From Branchiostoma belcheri (lineage: Eukaryota; Chordata; Leptocardii; Amphioxiformes; Branchiostomatidae), in assembly GCF_001625305.1 (NCBI RefSeq), contig NW_017803998.1, positions 36,892-100,891 on the forward strand: a stretch of DNA of 64,000 nucleotides, written 5' to 3'. Each line of letters begins with the position of its first letter. Position 1 is the stretch's first letter. This document shows, in pieces, positions 21,632 through 31,573 of this stretch. The notes below the pieces were generated by a model. It saw only the letters and a program-made list of their open reading frames with translations. It was not told the DNA's origin and searched no databases. Both the position numbers and the translations under genes were made by a program.

Positions 21632-23237
21632 GTGAGTGAGTGAGTTACCAGCTCCATCATATATTTCTTGTCTTGTTGCAGTGAATGGCGAGGTCAGTGC
21701 TGCACCAGAGGATACAGATGAAGTACCGGATGACCAGCTGCGCCAGGTAGAAGACGACGGGCTCCTGTCCACACTGTGGAACATCTCCCGGTCCAACATC
21801 AAGTAAGTCTGAGAGAAATTGTGCTTTGCGCAAAACAAATTACCTCTGTAACTCATCTAAAATTTACGTAATAATCAACTTATTAACAGGTATTGCAAAA
21901 TATTATATTCACGAACTGGTGTAGTAACAGAAACAATGGTAAATACATACCAATGGATCTATGATTTAAATAGGAAATCACCCCTTCATTCAACCTGTTA
22001 TACAAGAGAATGTACAAGCATGTTTTGTCTAAGTTGTGAATTGTATGGTGCTGAGTTTCTTTGTATTTATGTGTGTAATTTGATGTGAATAAAGTTTGTG
22101 AAAAAAATCTCCAGGTCCGACAGCTCCACCTCTGCTCGGGCCGAGAGCGCACTGATGGCGACTTACCTGATGGACAGGCTCAACACCACCAAACAGCTGG
22201 AGAACTTCACTTTCCTCGTCATTCCGTGTACACATCAAGGTAAGGGCCGGTCACAAACGCCATAAGATCGTTGTACGCTCTAGTCTGGGTGCCAGACTGT
22301 TTCAAGGCGCAGTGTACAGGCTAGCAGGCTGGCTATAGGCTAGCTCCTAGGGCTAACCTGTTCCCAAGTAAATCTTATCAGAGAATCTGTTCCCAGGTAA
22401 ATGTTACCGTAGAATCTGTTCCCGAGTAAATTTTATCATAGATTCTATTCGTCTATTTTGACGATATATCCATAACAGTTTTGTCATCGATACTGGTCAT
22501 TCTATTTTCCAATGCGTTGAAACTCAAATGATATGTAAGCGTGTTGTTCGATCATCATACAAATGTACACGCAGTCTTGTGCATGTTTTGCTTTGGTGTA
22601 TATACGTATGTGAGCTCGTGTGATAATACAATGATGATTCTTTTCAGTGGTAATTTCTGACGCTGTGCACCCTCTACCAGCAGTGCGATGCAGGTTGAAG
22701 TTGCCTGACTGGGGGAGGGCCTCCGAAACCGTCCTGGTCGTCAGGGACGGCCCGATCCAAAGTGTCAATATCGTAGACTTGGAGAGGTCTGGGCACGTCA
22801 GTGCTATCCTGGGAGGGAACTACCTGGTCCCGCTGAAGCACACAACCGTCAACGGGACATCCGTGCTGAAGGGAGACGTACTGAGGATCATCCGACGCTG
22901 GGCACGAAGTTGGCGAAAGACGGGGAGGGTTCTCATCGAGTACTCGTCGACGTCGAAGGGACCGTGGCAGGAGAGCGGCAACGGGGGAGGGGAGAAGGGC
23001 GAGACTGGCCAGGGAGTCCCGTTCGGCTCCGTCTTTGCGTTCCTGAAGATCAGCAAAGGGGCGCAGCAGGCTGACCCGTTCCGGTGGAGGATGGACGCGC
23101 TGTCGCGAGAGACAACAAAGAGGAACGAGTTGGGCTCAGGTCATCAGGATACCGGGAACGAGCCGGACAACGGCACTGACGTCACGGACATGGGGATGAG
23201 GGAGTGGAGTAACGCAAGTGACGTCATCACTGGTTAG
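20169..23237 (+). CDS. Unrecognised multi-exon gene, 3' five exons
   Basis: Exons with matching phases: 20169-20332, about 21365-21561, 21682-21802, 22115-22239 and 22648-23237 (TAG). Acceptor and donor sites are clean (TTTCCACAG, GTATAC, GTAAGT, GTAAGG), except the second acceptor, where 21365 and 21386 both keep frame. The joined frame gives about 395 residues. Blocks include LYSCQVQFAMREAAV, YYRKREADDAITYQDIL, RAESALMATYLMDRL, RGELVLKFPAG and HVSAILGGNYLVPLKH. The last exon ends in an acidic, Gly/Asn-rich low-complexity tail (NELGSGHQDTGNEPDNGTD). I see no transmembrane segment or cysteine pattern in these exons. The N-terminus lies upstream of 20169 and was not identified. I considered a growth-factor propeptide but cannot support it. 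High GC in exons versus introns supports real coding. Confidence 0.65.
20588..20742. repeat. Dispersed repeat, copy 1
   Basis: ATAGCCGGTATAAAC, CGTAACACACGAGCT, GCTACATTACACC and CGACTTGTTACA match 30885-31010 inside the EGF gene in the same order. It is directly followed by the foldback element at 20743. No coding content. Confidence 0.6.
20743..20893 (+). mobile_element. Intact foldback element with hammerhead-like core
   Basis: Perfect inverted ends of about 30 bases: TTAGGGTATAGAGTTTTCTT...ACACAAC on the left and the exact complement on the right (20863-20893). A second inverted pair, CTCACCTGC and GCAGGTGAG, nests inside. The interior holds CTGAGGA (20811-20817), a stem from AGTGTCT and AGACAT, and GAAA (20836-20839), which is the hammerhead core order. 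It lies in the first visible intron of the unrecognised gene. Confidence 0.65.
21113..21172. repeat. (GATT)n and (TTGG)n simple repeats
   Basis: Short tetranucleotide arrays in the same intron. Confidence 0.85.
21591..21646. repeat. (GA)n/(GTGA)n simple repeat
   Basis: An intronic array between two exons of the unrecognised gene. Confidence 0.9.
22345..22445. repeat. About 31-bp tandem repeat, three units
   Basis: Units start GTTCCC(A/G)(A/G)GTAAAT and end AGAATCT. It is intronic. Confidence 0.7.
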
Positions 23238-23371
23238 CTGTGTTTTTATTTTTTTGTTGTATGTTTGTTGCCCTCCACCAGACTTCTTTTGCGGGCTGAA
23301 TACAATGTAGAAAGGGGAGTACATGTACATGTAGACCCCTTTTCAAATCATGGCGCCATTTTGAAATCAGC

Positions 23372-23381
23372 TCTCGCGAGA
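23372..23381. promoter_or_regulatory. TCTCGCGAGA palindrome in a likely promoter
   Basis: The ten-base palindrome TCTCGCGAGA lies 72 bases before the proposed EGF-gene ATG, next to GGCGCCATTTTG and CTAGCGAGAGCACGCGGG. This motif is a known core-promoter element of many TATA-less animal genes. The local GC rise supports a promoter for the gene starting at 23453. Confidence 0.45.
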
Positions 23382-23452
23382 GCACAACCTAGCGAGAGCA
23401 CGCGGGATTTCACGCAGGAGTGGTAAGAGATTTTTGGAGGTGAACGTAAACG

Positions 23453-26400
23453 ATGGCGTCTCAAATGGAATCACTTTCGGAGGTTAGTTACGCTTTCTGT
23501 TTGAGACATCCGCCTATTCATCTGCATGCCACGAGTAGACAATGTTGTGAACGAATGGACTCAATGTTGGGCAGTACTATTGAAAATTTTCGGTCGTTTT
23601 TCACAATTTCTAGTTTATCAGACTCTGCTTAAAGCCTTTTGTTTTGTTGATTTCTAAACAGATGTGGATGTGTGCAGCAGGTATTGACGAGTGTTCACAG
23701 GACTGTACCAACACGGATGGAACCTACACGTGTGGATGTCCGGATGGGTATGAACTCGACTCAAACGAAAGGACCTGCAACGGTAATAATTTTTTTTACT
23801 GATTTACAGTAACTATACATAATGTAGATGTCACATGGTTCACCTAGATGAAGATGACAGACGGTCATGGTAACGTCGAATCAAACAAATGGTTGTGAAA
23901 AAAGAACTTTTACTATTCAAGAATCGTGTTTGTTTTCAGACATAGATGAATGTAGCCAGGATAATCCAGACTGCCACGAGTGTCACAACACCCTGAGGAG
24001 CTATGAGTGTTCCTGTCGGGATGGGTTTGTGGTCAGTGACGATGGAACATCATGTGAAGGTTAGTGCCTACGAAAGGGATTGATTGTTTATTTGTTTGTT
24101 TGCACATAAAGAATACAAAATATAAATTACCAATACACGTTCCTGGCTGTAAAAAAAGCCACCAGGCTTATTTGAGTCCCCCCATCACGAACGAATTCTA
24201 TTTACTTATAATGAAAACACTAGTAAAGAAACAGTAAGATAATGTTTAATAACAATATGTAGATATAAATCTGCAACCCTTTTATGACTATTAGAGGGTA
24301 CATTTACCTTGGGCGCCATTTGAATACGTTACTACGGCACTGATATTGTACTTTTCTGAACTTATACCTTTTTGTGTTTTTCTTTTTTCTATGTACGATC
24401 AGATGTAGACGAGTGTGATTTAGAGCTTGATGAGTGTTCAAACGACTGTACCAAAACTGAAGGTGGCTGCCCTGAGGGATACAACCTTACCTCAGATGGA
24501 AGGATACTGGTAATAATTTCAACTGTTTAAATGTTCTTTAAAAAATGTAAATGGCCGACATTAAAGCTTGTCCTTCAATCAGTTCAGCTGTATGAATACG
24601 GTGCTCAGCACCAAGGACAGGCCCCTTTAGCTATGTGAATGGTTCGTTCAGCACCAAAGACAGGTCCCTTAAGCTATGTGAATGATGCGTTCAGCACCAA
24701 GGACAGGTCCCTTTAGCTGTGTAAATGGTGCGTACAGCACCAAGGACAGGTCCTTTTAGCTATGTGAATGGTTCGTTCAGCACCAAGGACAGGTCCCTTT
24801 AGCTGTGTGAATGGTGCGTACAGCACCAAGGACAGGTCCCTTAAGCTGTGTAAATGGTGCGTACAGCACCAAGGACAGGTCCCTTTAGCTATTTAAATGG
24901 TGCGTTCAGCACCAAGGACAGGTCCCTTTAGCTGTGTGAATGGTGCGTTCAGAACTACGGACAGGTCACTTTAGCTGTGTGAATGGTGCGTTCAGCACCA
25001 AGGATAGGTCCCTTTAGCTGTGTAAATGATGCGTTCACCACCAAGGACAGGTCCCTTTAGCTGTGTGAATTGTGCGTTCAGCACCAAGAAAATGTCCCTT
25101 AAGCTATGTGAATGGTGCGTAAAGCACCAATGACAGGTCCCTTTAGCTTTGTGAATTGTGCGTTCAGCACCAATGACAGGTCCCTTTAGCTGTGTGAATG
25201 GTGCGTACAGCACCAAGGACAGGTCCCTTTAGCTATGTGAATGGTGCGTTTAGCACTAAGGACATGGTGAATGGTGCGTACAGTACCAAAGTCCCTTTAG
25301 CTGTGTGAATAGTGCGTTCAGCACCAAGGACAGGTCCCTTTAGCTGTGTGAATGGTGCGTTCAGCACCAAGGACAGGTCACTTAAGCTGTGTGAATGGTG
25401 CGTTGAGCACCAAGGACAGGTCCTTTTAGAACCTTGAATGGTGCGCTCAGCACCGAGAACAGGTCCCTTAAGCTATGTTAATGGTGCGTTCAGCACCAAG
25501 GACAGTTCCTTTTAGCTGTGTGAATAGTGTGTTCAGCACCAAGGACATGTCCTTTTTAGAACCTTGAATGGTGCGTTCAGCACCAAGGACAGGTCACTTT
25601 AGCTGTGTAAATGGTGCGTTCAGCACAAGGACAGATCCTTTTAGCTGTGTGAATGGTGCGTTCAGCACCAAGGACATGTCCCTTAAGTTATGTGAATGGT
25701 GCGTTTAGCACCAAGGACAGGTCCCTTTAGCTGTGTGAATACTGCGTTCAGCATTAAGCACAGGTCCTTTTAGAACCTTAAATGGTGCGTTCAGCACCAA
25801 GGACAGGTCCCTTTAGCTCTGTGAATGATGCGTTTAGCACCAAGGGCAGATCCCTTTAGCTGTGTGAATGGTGCGTTCAGCATTAAGGACAGGTCTCTTT
25901 AGCTGTGTGAATGGTGCGTTCAGCACCAAGGACAGATCCCTTTAACTTTCTAAACGGTGCGTTCAGCACCAAGGACAGGTCCCTTCAGCTGTGTAAATGG
26001 TGCGTTTAGCACCAAGGACAGATCCCTTTAGCTGTGTGAATGGTGCGTTCAGCACCAAGGACACGTCCCTTTAGCTGTTCGAATGGTGCGTTCAGCACCA
26101 AGGACAGGTCCCTTCAGCTGTGTGAATGGTGCGTACAGCACCAAGGACATGTCCCTTTAGCTGTGTAAATTGTGCGTTCAGCACCAAGGACAGATCCTTT
26201 TAGTTGTGTGAATGGTGCGTTCAGCACCAAGGACAGGTCCCTTAAGTTATGTGAATGGTGCGTTCAGCACCAAGGACAGGATCCTTTAGCTGTGTAAATG
26301 GTGCGTTCAGCACCAAGGACAGGTCCCTTTAGCTGTGTAAATGGTGCGTTCAGCACCAAGTAGAGATCCCTTTAGCTGTCTGAATGGTGCGTACAGCACC

Positions 26401-29400
26401 AAAGACAGGTCCCTTTAGCTGTGTGAATAGTGCGTACAGCACCAAGGACAGGTCCCTTTAGCTGTTAATGGTGCGTTCAGCACCAAGGACAGATCCCTTT
26501 AGCTGTTTGAACGGTGCGTTCAGATCCAAGGACAGGTCCCTTATGTTATGTGAATGGTGCGTTCAGCACCAAGGACAGGTCCCTTTAGCTTTGTTAATGG
26601 TGCGTACATCACCAAGGACAGGTCCCTTTAGCTGTGTAAATGGTGCGTTCAGCACCAAGGACAGATCCCTTTAGCTGTCTGAATGGTGCGTACAGCACCA
26701 TGGTCAGGTCCCTTTAGCTGTGTAAATGGTGCGTTCAGCACCAAGGACTGGTCCCTTTAGCTGTGTGAATGGTGCGTACAGCACCAAGGTCAGGTCCCTT
26801 TAGCTGTGTGAATGGAGCGTTCAGCACCAAGGACAGGTCCCTTTAGCTGTATGAGTGGAGTTTTGAGTGTACGAGTATGGACGGATATGATGTCAGTGTG
26901 GATGGAACATTTGCCAAGGTCAGGAAAAAACATACAAATATGTCAGCAGTTCTTGTAAATAGTGACCAATAATGTAAACAGACCACATATACAGTATTTT
27001 GACAAAATATTGTGAGTGGTAGTGCAGGACTGCATTATCATGTTGGACTCTTTCAATTTCAACTAAAGCATTACTGGCTCTACAACAAAAAACTGGATAT
27101 GATTTTGAAAACGTCAGACGTTTCAGCTAGCATCCGCTAGCTTTCGTCAGTGACTGAGAGACCAGAGGGGAAATGCAGGTTTATAAGCACAACCTATTGA
27201 TTGATATGAAAATGAAGTGACGACAAATTTTTGAAAGTCGAAAAAGGAACAAAAGTTAGACAAGTCAAGACAAGATGATGCAAATTAGTCTGAAAGCTTC
27301 TGTTATACAGAACAGGAGCTTAAGTGTTGTCTGTCCTCGGGGCTGGGAGTGCCAAAAAACCAAGTGCCGGAAAGATCGACCCGTAGCCCTCCTTCCCTGT
27401 TGAGGGTTGGGTTGCACATTCTTTCATATATTGCCTCTTTAACACCCCGTTCCCACCAGCGTGTTTCGCGGTCTAAGATATCCGTGGACTCGAGTTTGAA
27501 AGAGTGACCCTGGTTGTGTTGTAGGTGGTGGAAAATAGCTGAGGAGTAGCCGTTGGCACTAGGTCGTCAATGTTCTTTGTATCCTACTTTGATTGGTCGA
27601 CTTGTCTCTCCGATGTAGGTGTTCTTACAATTGGGCTCCTCACATTTGAGTCTGTAAATAACATTCGCCTTGGTACCTTTGTGAGGTCGGTCCTTAGGGT
27701 GTACTGGTCTTTGTCTGAGAGTTGAGTGAGGTTTGAAGTTAGTGGCTATGTTGATGTTTTGGAAGATCCGTCGGAGTTTCTCAGATACTCCTTGGACATA
27801 CGGAATAGTGATGTTGACCTTGTTTTTGTTGGTCAATGGTTTGCACTTCTGGGTTTTCTTAGACTGATCTGAAGGTTTGAGCGCTTTGTCAATCAATAGG
27901 TTGTGCTTATAAACCTGCATTTCCCCTCTGGTCTCTCAGTCACTGACGAAAGCTAGTGGATGCTAGCTGAAACGTCTGACCTTTTTTAAAATCATATCCA
28001 GTTGCTTGAGTAACTGCTTTTTGGCGTATCGTATTACCTGGATGTCTAACCTACATCGACGTACTAGTTCTACAGTCTTCGCCGACTCTTTAATGCTGTA
28101 TTTTTTCCACTTTTCAACAGATGTGGATGAATGTACTTCGAATCTTCATGACTGTTCTCACGACTGTACCAACACAGACGGGAACTACCCATCTGACTGT
28201 CCTACAGGTTTTGAACTCAGCTCAGACAAAATAACCTGCAATGGTAATCATTTGGATCAGTTTTGTCTGATGTGACTGCTCAGAACCAAGAGGTTTCGGG
28301 TTCGAATCCTGCCATGCCAACAACTCTTCTGCCCTTGGGAGAGGCAATTCCCTCACTTCTCTCAAGTGAAAATGACTATTGTCCTCTGCGTTGGTGGCGG
28401 CATGAAAAAAGTTGAGCCACTACCATGTCTTAAAATGCATCGCAATAAAACAGACCATATATTGCTATCATTAGAAACGAGAATAAGCATATGTTCATTT
28501 AAACTGCCTCAGATGTGGACGAGTGCGCCTCGTGGCTTGCTGGATGTTCTCACGACTGTACCAACACAGACGGGTCTTTCACCTGTGGATGTCCGGATGG
28601 GTACGAACTGAGCTCAGACGAAATCACCTGCACAGGTAATAATTTCCATTGTTTGTCAGCTTTCTTTGTTTAATTGCTTGATGACCTTTAAGGTTATCTT
28701 TTTTAGTTCAACATTTAAAAAGAACAACACAATTGATAGAGGTAACGAACTCATACAAACAAGCGAACTTAATATTAACGTTACCACTGGAAACAAAATA
28801 ATATTTACATCAGATAAATCGTTGAAATATCTAGAATTAAAGTATTTATATTTTGTTATCATTTTGTAAACAGATGTTGAGTGCTCTTCAAGTCTCCACG
28901 ACTGTTCTCACGACTGTACCAACACGGAGGGTTCCTATAGCTGTGGATGTCCGGATGGGTACACACTTAGCTCAGACGACAAGACGTGCAACGGTAATCA
29001 ATTGAAATAACCGTTTTGTTACTCCGTGAAGGATTGACTCCTTCCAAAAGTCTTAAATTGCATTCCTTAAATCAAACAACAGAGCTAATGTTTGTTCTTG
29101 TGAAATCACTCCTGCAGGAGTATTGTGGTTAGTCGGTTTTTCGCGTCCGCAGGTAGCTAAGAACACAGGGTTCCATTTGTTTAACCGGCATGTAATTTTA
29201 TACGTCGTCTGCAGGCATGTCCATGATGATGCATGTGTTTTTATTTTTACCCTAGCTGTTTCCGTGGTCAATGTAATATTTCATAAGCTGGTTTCTCTTT
29301 GCACACAATACTAAACGCTTTCTTGCTTTCAAACAGATGTGGACGAGTGCGCTTTATTGCTGGACGAGTGTTCACACGACTGCACCAACACAGAATGGTC

Positions 29401-31573
29401 CTACACATGTAGCTGTCCCACAGGATACCAACTCAGCTCGGACGTACGAAAAGACTTGTGAAGGTACAAAATGTATCTATTTTGATTATTCATTTTTCCA
29501 CGGTGACTACAATGACCATCTAATAGGTAGCCCTTCCGTCTTTTCAGCTGTATTCGTAAGTTATTTTGTATCCGTCTTACTCCGATGATGACGAGTGTTC
29601 TACGAGTGCTCACGACTGTTCACACGACTGTACCAACACAGACGTGTCCTACACGTGCGACTGTCCTACAGGATATGGACGGAAGGATCTGTGATGGTAA
29701 GTATTAATTTTTGTTTGTTTGTTTGTTTGTTTTCTTTTGGGTGTAATTGAAATAATCATCTATGTGTGTAGTTTGTCGATTTTCTTCATTAGTGCTCGAT
29801 ATACAAATTTGTATCTTCTCATTTACAGATGTGGATGAGTGTGCGTCAGATCAGGACGAGTGTTCACACGACTGTACCAACACGGACGGGTCTTACACGT
29901 GTGACTGCCATACTGGATACCAACTCAGCTCGGACGACAAGACTTGTGAAGGTATCTGTTTGGATTACTCATTTTCCACAATGACTCCAATTGCTAGGAT
30001 CTAGGATCTAGTACCTTTCACTAAGCCCTTGGGTCTTTTTGTTTAAGCTAATACTTTTGTATCCTTCTTACACAGATGTTTACGAGTGTTTTACAAGTGC
30101 CCACGACTGTACACACGACTGTACCAACACGGATGGGTCCTACACTTGCGACTGTCATACAGGATATGCACTCGATACGGACGGAAGGACCTGTCATGGT
30201 AAGTAGCTAGGCTATTTTTTTATTTTTTATTTTTTCTGGTGTGGCTGAAATTATCATTTATACTTTTATTTTTATAGTAGTGCTCGATATACTGTTACAA
30301 AGTTGTATATTGTCATTACAAAGTTTTATCTTCTCATTTACAAACAGATTTGAAAGAGTGTGAGTCAGATCAGTACGACTGTTCTCACGACTGTACCAAC
30401 ACGGACGGGTCTTACACGTGTGGATGTCCTGAAGCTTACGAACTCGGCTCTGACGACAGGACCTGTAACGGTAATTATTGAAAACAACCGTTTTTTATAC
30501 GTAAGCTTGCTTGAATTTAGTGTTACCATGTACCAAAATATTAACACTTTTGTGCTTTGACTTTGTTTCTTACAGTATCCAAGATTTAACTCTGTGCTTT
30601 GACCATGGAACGGCTAAGCCTTTGAATGTTTGGAATAATCATCTTGAGATTAAATGAATAAAGAGATAATATTTTTTTCTTCTTCTCAAACAGACGTGGA
30701 CGAATGTTCCAGAAATCTCCACGACTGTTCTCACGACTGTACCAACACGGACGGGTCTTACACGTGTGGATGTCCTACAGGATACCAACTCGGCTCAGAC
30801 GAAATGACCTGTGAAGGTGATTAATTCATTTGTCTTTTTAGTAGCTTGAACACAATGTTGGTTGCTTTGATACTCAGATTTCTTTGTATCTTCATCTATA
30901 GCCGGTACAAACGCTCCTCGCTGTAACACATCAGCTCCCTTCCGCGGCGTGTTACATTATCTATATTACACTGAGCGACTTGTTACATCGAACCTTTGAC
31001 ATTTGGTTCAACATATAACCATATAACGTTCCTTAAACAGATGTGGACGAGTGTGCAACAGATATTGACGACTGTTCTCACGACTGTACCAACACGGACG
31101 GGTCCTACACGTGTGGATGTCCTACCGGTTACGAACTTGACACCGTCGAAAAGACCTGCAACGGTAATTATGTCAAATCCTTGAATTTTAGTAAAGCTAT
31201 TAAGTCATCTTCATCAGCAGGGCAATTCTGACTGGTTTACTGTGCACTGACGCTAGATGTTACTTGGTGCATAGTGCACTAAAGGTGTTAGATAGTTCAC
31301 AGTGCACTTAAGCTAGTTTGTACTGTTTACAATGCATTCCGCAAGTACTGTAATTATTAAGTCAAATTATTTTCCGTAGCAATATTTATGTTACGTATTA
31401 TGTATATGCATACCAGTAAGTAGAAATGATAAATGCCTTAAAGGTACATGATTCAAAATTTTTCAGACATTGACGAGTGTGTTATCGCCCCCTGTCAGAA
31501 TGGAGGTGAATGTCAGGATGGAGTTAACCTGTACACTTGCTCGTGTGCCAGTGGGTGGGATGGAACTCACTAA
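23453..31573 (+). CDS. EGF-module protein, about 14 one-exon EGF repeats, partly decayed
   Basis: First exon 23453-23482 ([10 protein letters not shown], donor GAG|GTTAGT). Next is 23662-23782, a phase 0-to-1 exon. Phase 1-1 EGF exons follow at 23940-24059, 28121-28243, 28513-28635, 28874-28993, 29829-29951, 30076-30198, 30348-30470, 30694-30816 and 31041-31163. The last, 31467-31573, is of another EGF subtype ([12 protein letters not shown]). The usual unit is DVDEC...[17 protein letters not shown] with six Cys, often with the calcium-binding DxDE pattern. Broken units: 24403-24509 (lost Cys, frame lost), 26863-26928 (remnant after the minisatellite), 29337-29463 (length not divisible by three) and 29586-29696 (acceptor AG lost, deletion). 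The last unit reaches TAA where its final Cys should be. No signal peptide is seen, odd for an extracellular array. It is either a decaying gene or assembly-damaged. Confidence 0.7.
24590..26855. repeat. 43-bp minisatellite, about 52 units
   Basis: The unit is TGAATGGTGCGTTCAGCACC + AAGGACAGGTCCCTTTAGCTGTG (43 bases), with point changes and a few length variants. The core GGTGC-GTTCA-GCACC can form a small hairpin in each unit. It fills the intron after the damaged third EGF unit and ends inside the remnant of another. Confidence 0.95.
27091..28045 (-). mobile_element. Penelope-like retroelement 3' part with inverted terminal repeats
   Basis: Terminal repeats in opposite orientation lie at about 27091-27195 and 27895-28045 (shared block: AACCTGCATTTCCCCTCTGG with GTCTCTCAGTCACTGACGAA). 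Between them, on the minus strand, is the C-terminal GIY-YIG endonuclease. The RT part is missing, so the copy is truncated on the 5' side. Both terminal repeats contain a hammerhead-like core (27121-27150 minus; 27943-27972 plus). A solo copy of the terminal repeat lies at 49855-50040. It is inserted in an intron of the EGF gene. Confidence 0.75.
27320..27920 (-). pseudogene. Penelope-like element GIY-YIG endonuclease (one stop)
   Basis: The frame 27920-27567 contains [20 protein letters not shown] and [11 protein letters not shown], the zinc-knuckle-linked GIY-YIG motif of Penelope-like elements. After a TGA the same frame continues with [30 protein letters not shown] and PTLNREGG, the usual C-terminal block of this endonuclease. 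The domain cuts target DNA for target-primed reverse transcription. The single stop makes this copy inactive. Confidence 0.8.
28268..28425 (+). mobile_element. tRNA-derived SINE
   Basis: GGGTTCGAATCCTGCC is a box B-like motif, and the body TGCCCTTGGGAGAGGCAATT matches the SINEs at 6330-6380 and 51510-51560. It lies between two EGF exons. Confidence 0.65.
29024..29260. repeat. Dispersed repeat, copy 1 (intronic)
   Basis: TTACTCCGTGAAGGA, GGAGTATTGTGG, GTTTAACCGGCATG and GTCGTCTGCAGGCATG recur at 39140-39290 in a GPCR intron. No coding content. Confidence 0.6.
30885..31010. repeat. Dispersed repeat, copy 2 of the 20588 family
   Basis: ATAGCCGGTACAAAC, TGTAACACATCAGCT and CGACTTGTTACA in the same order as at 20588-20742. 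It lies between EGF exons. Confidence 0.6.

Noticed and set aside
20169..23237. A TGF-beta-type ligand with propeptide
   Set aside because: The last exon has no cysteine-knot pattern and ends in a low-complexity acidic tail.
24590..26855. A CRISPR-like array
   Set aside because: The units are contiguous 43-bp tandem repeats with no unique spacers, in a eukaryotic intron.
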